Shown in pieces: positions 57,818 through 64,000 of a stretch of 64,000 bases of DNA. The DNA is from Sporomusa ovata DSM 2662 (lineage in GTDB: Bacteria > Bacillota > Negativicutes > Sporomusales > Sporomusaceae). Under the pieces are notes generated by a model that ran no database searches, had not been told where the DNA came from, and worked only from the letters and a program-made list of their open reading frames with translations. How positions within the stretch are numbered: position 1 is the first letter of the stretch; each line of letters starts with the position of its first letter. Position numbers and translations under genes: made by a program. The stretch covers positions 620,001 through 684,000 of the forward strand of contig NZ_ASXP01000003.1 in the NCBI RefSeq assembly GCF_000445445.1, written 5' to 3'.

Positions 57818-57946
57818 AAACTCGTGAAGCGCCTCCTTTCCCAGATTGGGAGGTAGTGAAATTTCTTTCGCTACCCCGTGAACTAATTGTTCAGACTGCC
57901 AGACCATGGATAACTTTAGGTCATGCAGCTCGGAGTGCCCGTTTTA
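57818..57946 (-). ncRNA. Probable molybdenum cofactor (Moco) riboswitch
   Basis: On the minus strand: cactccgagctgcatgacc, later ggggtagcgaaagaaatttc, then actacctcccaatctggg and aaaggaggcgcttcacgag. The stem-and-GNRA-like block followed by CCTCCC-aaTCTGG-gAAAGG matches the moaA leader motif of enterobacteria (Moco RNA). The rest of 57947-58167 shows no gene. Confidence 0.8.
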
Positions 57947-58167
57947 TTTATTTCTAATTACTTTATATTGCAAAAATCGTGCCAATCATTTTTCCCATTA
58001 TTCAATCCCGAAAACTCTTGCGTAGTAAGCCTTTATCGCTATCTTAGCTTTTGTAATATTTTATTAATTTTTTATTTTGAGAAACATCGTATCCTTTTGT
58101 GTCATTTTGAAATCAACTACTATTTTACTTTGCTTGTTGCCAGGTTCTTTAGACCGCCGAAGCGATA

Positions 58168-58761
58168 TTAATTCAATTCACCCTCATGGTTTTCCAGAAA
58201 TGCCAGACCAGGAGAATAGGCTTGATCTAAATATTCTCCAAAGGCATAATAGGAGCGGTCTGAAGCACTACTAATTAATGGATTAATCATACTAGCCAGC
58301 GGAGTGCCATTTGAATCAAGAATTTCTTCATCTGCTTTGACGCCAAGGATTTGACCAATAAATTGCGTATGAGCCCCCATTTCAATAGCATGAAGAAGTT
58401 TGCATTCAAAAGCTAAAGGAAACTCATTAACATAGGGTGCGTTAACATTATCACTTCTCATCGGCGTAAGGCCGGTCACTTCAAATTTATCTGTATTTTT
58501 ACCTGAAACAAGACCAATATAATCTGTTTCAGCGATATGTTGTACTGATGGTATATTAATTGTAAATGCTTTCTGCTGCAGAATGTTAGCATATGTCAAG
58601 CGTGATTTTCGCAACGAAATTGCTATACATGGAGGAGCCGAGCAACATATCCCACCCCACGCAACAGTCATAATATTAGGCTGATCATTAGCATCGTAGC
58701 TGCCTACAACCCATACCGGCGAGGGCATAGCAAATAATTTAGTTCCCAGAGACTTTTTCAT
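58168..58761 (-). CDS. Flavin reductase-like domain protein
   Basis: 197 aa. MKKSLGTKLFAMPSPVWVVG, ANDQPNIMTVAWGGICCSAPP and ISLRKSRLTYANIL are typical of FMN-binding flavin reductase (split-barrel) proteins, and FECKLLHAIEMGAHTQFIGQI follows. It probably binds FMN and reduces a flavin or small oxidant. It is the 3'-most gene of the unit that contains the molybdoenzyme operon upstream. Confidence 0.87.
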   Translation of the reverse strand: MKKSLGTKLFAMPSPVWVVGSYDANDQPNIMTVAWGGICCSAPPCIAISLRKSRLTYANILQQKAFTINIPSVQHIAETDYIGLVSGKNTDKFEVTGLTPMRSDNVNAPYVNEFPLAFECKLLHAIEMGAHTQFIGQILGVKADEEILDSNGTPLASMINPLISSASDRSYYAFGEYLDQAYSPGLAFLENHEGELN

Positions 58762-58789
58762 ACTCCCACCTCTTAATTAATAAACCATT

Positions 58790-59578
58790 CTAAAATTCAA
58801 TACGCATTCCATCATAAGCGACATATACATTCTCATAGTTTGCAACTTCCTCAGCGAGCTGCTTTGTGGTCACTGGCTGGCTGTAATGGATAGCCAAATG
58901 AGTAAGCACCGTTTTTTTAGCTCGAATTTGGTGGCCAAGATCAACGGCCTGCTCAATTGACATATGAGCATGGGGAAACCAATTTTCTCCATGAAAAGTT
59001 GCATCACATATCAACCAGTCAACCCCACGCACCTTTACAGCGCTAGCTTCCGGAAGCCCGGCGGTATCCGGGTAATAGGCAAGCCTATTACCCGGTGATT
59101 CCAGCAAAAACCCCGCCGTTTCTATCCCGTGGTTTGCAGCCAAAGGAGTCAAGTGTAATGCACCCACACAATATTGCTTGTTAAACTCCCATGATTTAAC
59201 CGCAAAAATTTCTGTCAGATTAGGGAACGCATCCGTAAACTGCTTTACCGCGCTGGGTGGCATGAATATAGGAATCGCTTTCTTTTTTGCTAATTTAACA
59301 TAATATTCAAGTTCTCCGAGTCCGCCAAAATGATCATAGTGCCAATGCGTCATAAATATACAGTCAACCTGGGTAATGTTTTCTCTGATAAGTTGACGCC
59401 GTAAATCTGGAGAAGCATCAATAAGTATCTTGCTGTCACCAGTGTCGATGAATGCTCCGCTGCGTGTTCTGGCTAACTCAGGATTGCTTCTGGCTTCCCG
59501 GCATCCCACACAATCACAGAAGAAGGAAGGTAACCCAGGCCCTGCCCCGGTCCCCAGTAATATAAAAGTCGCTTCCAC
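58790..59578 (-). CDS. MBL-fold metallohydrolase, PhnP-like
   Basis: 262 aa from GTG 59578, placed by gaggagcgaactgac; a longer start at 59632 would overlap the GNAT gene. FILLGTGAGPGLPSFFCDC and CREAR give the PhnP-type N-terminus; FMTHWHYDHFGGL is the metal-binding HxHxDH; ICDATFHGENW and KKTVLTHLAIHYSQ complete the site. A cyclic phosphodiesterase or related hydrolase; no phn genes are near. Confidence 0.86.
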   Translation of the reverse strand: MEATFILLGTGAGPGLPSFFCDCVGCREARSNPELARTRSGAFIDTGDSKILIDASPDLRRQLIRENITQVDCIFMTHWHYDHFGGLGELEYYVKLAKKKAIPIFMPPSAVKQFTDAFPNLTEIFAVKSWEFNKQYCVGALHLTPLAANHGIETAGFLLESPGNRLAYYPDTAGLPEASAVKVRGVDWLICDATFHGENWFPHAHMSIEQAVDLGHQIRAKKTVLTHLAIHYSQPVTTKQLAEEVANYENVYVAYDGMRIEF

Positions 59579-59606
59579 GTCAGTTCGCTCCTCGTTGTAC
59601 CTATTC

Positions 59607-60083
59607 TTATACGATATATCTATGGCATTCAACGATCATCGCAACAGGCTTACAGTCCTCTTTGTCCGGACATTCTAAACACTGCTCATCATAAGGCTCA
59701 GCTAGTTCGGAAAAATCACAAGCGACAAACCCGTTCTTTTCATAAAAACGTACGGCATCACCTTTGGCAACTGTCGTAACCTTGTATAAACTGTCATTAC
59801 TATCAAATGGAGTTTGGCAGTACTTTTCAGGATTTTTAATCATTTCTTGTAACAACTGACTGCCAATTCCCGTATTACGTCCAGCTTCGTTGACAGCAAA
59901 TACTAATAAATGAAAGAAGCTGGTATCAAGTTGAGCTAACATCGCCCCAGCTAACACCTTATTATCTGTTTTTACCAGTACGTGTTCCTCAATATCGCCG
60001 GCAAGACCCATGCCATAGCCTGTGAATAGATCCTGTAATTCAGCCTCGTCTTCGCTAGTGGCAAAAACTATCTCATTGCACAT
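59607..60083 (-). CDS. GNAT-family N-acetyltransferase with Cys-rich tail
   Basis: 158 aa from ATG 60083 (gggatgttactt upstream). Acetyl-CoA loop NEAGRNTGIGSQLLQEMI and FYEKNGFVACDFSE are GNAT features. The C-terminal DEQCLECPDKEDCKPVAM adds three cysteines that may bind a metal. It lies 15 bp after the DmsC-like gene. Substrate unknown. Confidence 0.82.
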   Translation of the reverse strand: MCNEIVFATSEDEAELQDLFTGYGMGLAGDIEEHVLVKTDNKVLAGAMLAQLDTSFFHLLVFAVNEAGRNTGIGSQLLQEMIKNPEKYCQTPFDSNDSLYKVTTVAKGDAVRFYEKNGFVACDFSELAEPYDEQCLECPDKEDCKPVAMIVECHRYIV

Positions 60084-60098
60084 AAGTAACATCCCTGC

Positions 60099-61064
60099 TT
60101 ATTTTTGTGAATTTAACCAACAAGCCTTTTCCTGCCAACGATTTTCCAGTGCGATAGCCAGCTTGGCAATTTCTTTTCTGCTCATTTCATCCTTTTCCTC
60201 ACCAGGCAAAATGACTCTTACTGCAGCTCTTAAGAAGTCGATTCTGAAACAAGCCCCGCCAACAAGAACCAGTACTGCTGCCATAACTAACCAGTATATA
60301 GAAGTAAATAGCAAGCTAATGACCATTGGTACTAAAGTTCCGAAGATAACGACTCCAGCCCAAAAAGCTGAACTAAACTCGCCACTCCATAATTTGTTAG
60401 CTCCCCGCCGCGCTTCTTCGGCTGATGATAGCTTCATTCCTAATACATAGCCAGGTATCGCAAACAATTGAGCAACTAACACTGCGGCCAATAAATGCTT
60501 AATGGTAACCGCATAAGCATTCTCACTATAACCAAATATACACAATACCAGAATTAATGCGGCAGCTCCGGTTGCAGTCCCATTAATTAAGAAAACACCA
60601 ATCAGGCCGCCACCATTCCAAAAACCTCTGCCTTTTGCTTCACCCAACTCGATTCCCGGGTAGGTAACATAGAGCAGAGCCGCTATAATAGCCAGCACCG
60701 CGACAATTGTCTTGAGCCAGCCAACTCCTGCCCAAGGAATAAAACTAAAGAAAAATGTTCCGTATGCAACTACCAACGGCATATATAAACTTTGTACGAG
60801 TGAACCAAAGCTCATAACAGAAGCAAACGGACGTGCATTAACCAAATGCCCCTTGCTTTTATGGGTTAACTCTTCTAAGAGTAATAATGCACCTATCCCA
60901 GCTGCTGCCAAGGCCACGATACTTACCCAGCCGTTAATTTGTCCGGCTATTGGATTTCCTGCCAAGTCTGTTACTGCAGCAATAACAAACATCATCGCTC
61001 CCATTGCGGCCAGAAAAAAGTACCACGCCGGTTGACTTCCCCAATATTCCTGTTGTTTTTCCAT
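60099..61064 (-). CDS. Molybdoenzyme membrane anchor subunit (DmsC-like)
   Basis: 321 aa with about eight to nine membrane helices. PAWYFFLAAMGAMMFVIAAV at the start and LLLLEELTHKSKGHLVNARPF match the DMSO reductase anchor group. It would pass electrons from menaquinol to the FeS subunit. The gene is 14 bp after the FeS-subunit gene and completes the A-B-C order. Confidence 0.87.
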   Translation of the reverse strand: MEKQQEYWGSQPAWYFFLAAMGAMMFVIAAVTDLAGNPIAGQINGWVSIVALAAAGIGALLLLEELTHKSKGHLVNARPFASVMSFGSLVQSLYMPLVVAYGTFFFSFIPWAGVGWLKTIVAVLAIIAALLYVTYPGIELGEAKGRGFWNGGGLIGVFLINGTATGAAALILVLCIFGYSENAYAVTIKHLLAAVLVAQLFAIPGYVLGMKLSSAEEARRGANKLWSGEFSSAFWAGVVIFGTLVPMVISLLFTSIYWLVMAAVLVLVGGACFRIDFLRAAVRVILPGEEKDEMSRKEIAKLAIALENRWQEKACWLNSQK

Positions 61065-61078
61065 GTTAGCCCCTCCTC

Positions 61079-61621
61079 CTATGGCATAATATAGTAAATT
61101 GATGGTTTAGTTCCTAAATGCGGGTACAACGGCTGTGCATTATTTTTCCGTATCAATTTTACAATCTCACTGTCAGGGTCATCAAGATCACCGACATGTC
61201 TAGCCTGTAATTGGCAAGTTTCTACGCACCGTGTAACCATGCCTTCCTCTAACCGGGTAAAGCACATTTTGCACTTTTCTACAACTCCAGTTTCTTTATT
61301 CATTTGGCGCACACCATAGGGGCAAACTACCATACAGAATTGACAGCCTACACATTTGTCCGGATCGATTGCCACGATGCCATCTTCCCGGTGGTAACTG
61401 GCACCAGTAGGACAGCCATCAACACAGGGGGCATCCTGGCAATGCATACACCCTATCGGTATATTATAGGCAGTTAAATTCGGATACTCACCGATTGGAC
61501 CAACTTTGGACACCTTGCAATATTGCATATCGAACGGTAATTCATTTTCATTTTGGCAGGCAACCGTACATGCGTAGCAGCCCACACACTTTCTTAAATC
61601 AATTAGCATTCCCCAGCGCAT
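61079..61621 (-). CDS. Molybdoenzyme four-cluster ferredoxin subunit (DmsB-like)
   Basis: 180 aa from ATG 61621, which overlaps the catalytic-subunit stop as TAATG. Four Cys motifs: KCVGCYACTVAC (C12, C15, C18, C22), CMHCQDAPCVDGCPTGA, KCVGCQFCMVVCPYG and CKMCFTRLEEGMVTRCVETC, giving four Fe-S clusters. It carries electrons between anchor and catalytic subunit. Confidence 0.94.
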   Translation of the reverse strand: MRWGMLIDLRKCVGCYACTVACQNENELPFDMQYCKVSKVGPIGEYPNLTAYNIPIGCMHCQDAPCVDGCPTGASYHREDGIVAIDPDKCVGCQFCMVVCPYGVRQMNKETGVVEKCKMCFTRLEEGMVTRCVETCQLQARHVGDLDDPDSEIVKLIRKNNAQPLYPHLGTKPSIYYIMP

Positions 61622-63816
61622 TAGTTGTTCCCCTCCACTTTCGAAATCCGGCACATAATGCCTCTAGCGCAAAAACTGCCGCAAAGCTCATCTAAAGTAT
61701 CCAGCTCATCATCTACGCATACATTAATATTGGATTCAAATACGCCCATTAAGCTAGGATCTTTTACTTCCTTTTCAGGGAACCACCAGCCCCGTTCTGC
61801 CTGAATAACATCAGGTGCTACGGCCGTGGTGATAAACGCGGTCTGCTTAACCTTGCCGGTTGGCGTCTCAATCCATACCCAGTCGCCTTCTTTGATGTTA
61901 AGCTTTTGAGCAAGAACCGGATTAATAGCAACCCGTGGATAGGGCCTTAACAGTCTGAGTTTGGTTATTTCCTTATGTTCGGAATGAAAGAATGGCATAA
62001 AACCGCCGCCGGCTACAAGTGATATTGGATATTGCGCAGCCAATTCCGGTTTTGCTTCCGCACTAAATGGCGGTGCAACATAGTGTGGCAACGGGTCATA
62101 GCCAAGCTGTTCAAAAATTGATATTTTTAATTCGATTTTACCTGATGGTGTTGCCACTCCCCGTGTCTCGTATTTTCTGTATTCACGATCAGCGAAATGC
62201 ATCCGGTACAGCTCAACAAATTCTTCGTAACTTTCAAGTTCTAACCCTATCGGATCAAGTCGTTCTTTGAATATCTCTTCATCAGTTTTCCAAGGCCAAT
62301 ACTCAGCCTGCCCCATGCGATGACCAAGTTCTGACCATAACTCAATATCTGTCTTACGTTCAAACATAGGTTCAATGGCCTTTTCGGAAGCAATCAACCA
62401 ATCGGAAACGCCATAGGTGGTAGTCATAACCGGTCTTTCCAGCCAAGAGGCAGCAGGCAGGACATAGTCAGCCAGCATGGCTGACGGCGTCATCCAATAT
62501 TCCATTACTACATACAAATCAAGATTTTTTAACCCTTCATAAACTAGTTTAGAGTTTGCGTACGATACTAACGGATTATTGGCCAATGTGATACAGGCTT
62601 TTACCGGGTAGGGCTTTTCTGTTGCCATGGTTCTAAATACTGTCGAGGGATTGGCTTCACAAAACCATTCAGCCGGGATACTTTTGCCCCACACCCGCAG
62701 CATATTTTCTGTTAGCAGTTTATAACCCGGCCAGGTATTCAGCTTAAACTTGTCTGATCCGAGTTGTTTGGCCCGTTGCTCCTCTGGCAGCATATCATTT
62801 AATTCCATTTCCCAGTCGGTAATAAACGTCGGATGAGGACCAGGCATGACATCACCGCCCGGAACATCCAGATTGCCGCAAATAACCCGCAACGCCACAC
62901 GAGCTTGCGCTGAAGCTGCACTGCCTTTACCTAATTGATCAGTCGCAACCCCCCAAACAATACAAGCCGGCTTGCTCATGGCATATATTCTGGCCGTTTC
63001 AGCAATCAATTCCGGAGAAATACCGGTTTTTTCGGCTGCCCATTCAGGCGTGTATTCCTGTACCCTATCACTTAGTTCTTCAAAGCCTACTGTCCAATTT
63101 TCAATAAACTCATAATCACATAAACCTTCATTAATAATAACATTTAACCAGGCCAGTGCCAAAGCATTGTCCGAACCTGGTTTTAACGGCATCCAGATGT
63201 CAGCTTTTGCGGCTGTTTCACTAAAATTCGGATCAATAACGATGATTTTGGTTCCATTCTCTTTCGCTTGCAACGTACCACGCATCTCCGGTAAATAGGA
63301 AGCCCCGCCATTATGACCCCAAATAACAGCACATTTGGACCCTGCAACTTCAGGATCGAAGGCTGCCCAACCATAGGAAGCGGCTTCAGTTAAAAAGTTT
63401 GGTATCCAACACACAGGAGCTGTATGAACAACATTAGGACTACCCAAAAGATTGAAGAAACGCCTCCGGGCAAAGTCGTCAGTACGGTTAGTTCCTCCGG
63501 TAGTAGCAATTGTCTCAGCACCATACTTTTCTTTTAACGCCGTCAAACGGGCCGCAATGTCATCTAATGCCTCTTCCCAGGATACACGTTTGAATTCACC
63601 TGACCCGCGTTTGCCTACCCTTTTAAGAGGATAGTTGATCCGGTTGGGATGGTTGAGATGGTCTAGAGCCGCTACTCCCCGGGGACATTGCGCCCCCACA
63701 TTAAAGGGATGCTCCGGATCTCCCACTACCTTTGTTACCACTCCATTTTCAACGGTTGCCAACATGCCACAGTTCATATGGCAGAAATGACAGGCTGCCT
63801 TTTTGATTTCGCTCAT
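61621..63816 (-). CDS. Molybdopterin-dependent oxidoreductase catalytic subunit (DMSO reductase/CISM family)
   Basis: 731 aa. N-terminal CHFCHMNCGM (C9, C12, C16) and C44 in AQCPRG bind a [4Fe-4S] cluster. APVCWIPN around C136 is the candidate Mo/W ligand. FGVxxDQ-type and later NPLVSYANSK, WLERPV, SLVAGGG...FMPFF segments fit bis-MGD binding. No twin-arginine signal, so the enzyme faces the cytoplasm. Substrate unknown: thiosulfate, polysulfide, DMSO-type or formate-type enzymes share this build. Confidence 0.9.
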   Translation of the reverse strand: MSEIKKAACHFCHMNCGMLATVENGVVTKVVGDPEHPFNVGAQCPRGVAALDHLNHPNRINYPLKRVGKRGSGEFKRVSWEEALDDIAARLTALKEKYGAETIATTGGTNRTDDFARRRFFNLLGSPNVVHTAPVCWIPNFLTEAASYGWAAFDPEVAGSKCAVIWGHNGGASYLPEMRGTLQAKENGTKIIVIDPNFSETAAKADIWMPLKPGSDNALALAWLNVIINEGLCDYEFIENWTVGFEELSDRVQEYTPEWAAEKTGISPELIAETARIYAMSKPACIVWGVATDQLGKGSAASAQARVALRVICGNLDVPGGDVMPGPHPTFITDWEMELNDMLPEEQRAKQLGSDKFKLNTWPGYKLLTENMLRVWGKSIPAEWFCEANPSTVFRTMATEKPYPVKACITLANNPLVSYANSKLVYEGLKNLDLYVVMEYWMTPSAMLADYVLPAASWLERPVMTTTYGVSDWLIASEKAIEPMFERKTDIELWSELGHRMGQAEYWPWKTDEEIFKERLDPIGLELESYEEFVELYRMHFADREYRKYETRGVATPSGKIELKISIFEQLGYDPLPHYVAPPFSAEAKPELAAQYPISLVAGGGFMPFFHSEHKEITKLRLLRPYPRVAINPVLAQKLNIKEGDWVWIETPTGKVKQTAFITTAVAPDVIQAERGWWFPEKEVKDPSLMGVFESNINVCVDDELDTLDELCGSFCARGIMCRISKVEGNN

Positions 63817-63850
63817 CCTTATCCCCCAATTTTACGCAATTTTAGTTTGT

Positions 63851-64000
63851 TTACCTGACTGTTAGCTGTATGGCCTTTTGCGGGCACTGCCCGACACAGG
63901 TATAGCAGGCACAGCATTTTCCGGCAGCTGATGTACTTGCCGTTTGTTTCCCATCCACAGTCACCATCTTAATTACGGCTTCCGGACAAAACGCTTCACA
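63851..64000 (-). CDS. Ferredoxin-like 4Fe-4S protein, C-terminal part (partial)
   Basis: 49 codons from the window edge to TAA at 63851: CEAFCPEAVIKM then KCCACYTCVGQCPQKAIQL. Two CxxCxxxCP-type motifs indicate a 2[4Fe-4S] ferredoxin domain. Upstream part is outside the window. It precedes the molybdoenzyme by 35 bp and probably belongs to the operon. Confidence 0.75.
   Translation of the reverse strand, partial: CEAFCPEAVIKMVTVDGKQTASTSAAGKCCACYTCVGQCPQKAIQLTVR

Noticed and set aside
57923..58171. 82-codon open frame on the plus strand
   Set aside because: It begins inside the Moco-type leader on the other strand, and no family or ribosome-binding site is visible.
1..64000. tRNA, rRNA, prophage or replication origin
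   Set aside because: No cloverleaf with CCA end, rRNA segment, phage structural gene or DnaA-box cluster was recognised by reading; a tool search could still find a tRNA.

Overview
The window reads as chromosome of an anaerobic, low-to-medium GC Firmicute with an outer membrane, most probably a Sporomusaceae-like member of the Negativicutes. Promoters, AGGAGG ribosome-binding sites, GTG/TTG starts and riboswitch types are Firmicute-like. Two TonB-dependent receptors and an RND efflux pump, however, require an outer membrane. The species assignment is inference; no rRNA or tRNA gene was seen.

Layout. 1-2.2 kb: the start of a LytS-type sensor gene (cut by the window edge) next to an IS607-family element. 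2.4-5.8 kb: a two-component operon with a patatin-like lipase gene between regulator and kinase, then a STAS protein. 5.9-14.2 kb: two related uptake modules (TonB receptor plus O-methyltransferase-like enzyme) around a MarR gene. The first is behind a cobalamin riboswitch; the second is behind a duplicated copy of the same promoter whose riboswitch is decapitated. 14-23.5 kb: housekeeping genes (3D-domain protein, HAD phosphatases, GNATs, Xpt, FMN-dependent glutamate-synthase-like protein) and a NitT/TauT-type ABC transporter. 23.9-28 kb: thioredoxin-like protein plus permease, a fluoride-riboswitch operon (DUF190, FluC), a candidate structured RNA and a ferritin-like protein.

28-46 kb is an arsenic island. 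It holds an orphan ABC binding protein with ArsS and ArsM (arsenosugar-type), DGC and DUF2703 proteins, an RND/MFP pump, two Cys-containing MarR regulators, a second ArsM, a C_GCAxxG_C_C protein, Acr3 and two ArsR repressors. The island is heavily rearranged. An IS256 element has replaced the last residues of ArsM, and about 180 bp direct repeats flank the arsS-arsM segment. Remnants of arsR, arsN-like, SDR and DUF2703 genes are scattered through it.

46.4-51.4 kb: cobT behind a second cobalamin riboswitch, a coiled-coil repeat protein, DedA, nitroreductase and a DASS transporter. 51.5-64 kb: radical SAM protein, then a molybdenum cofactor block (mobA, moeA, a molybdopterin-binding paralogue, moaC and moaA behind a probable Moco riboswitch). 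Upstream of this, at higher coordinates, is a CISM-type molybdoenzyme operon (catalytic, FeS and membrane-anchor subunits plus a ferredoxin that runs off the edge). The cofactor genes and the enzyme most likely serve each other. A decayed formate-dehydrogenase cytochrome b gene between mobA and moeA suggests that another molybdoenzyme was once encoded here.
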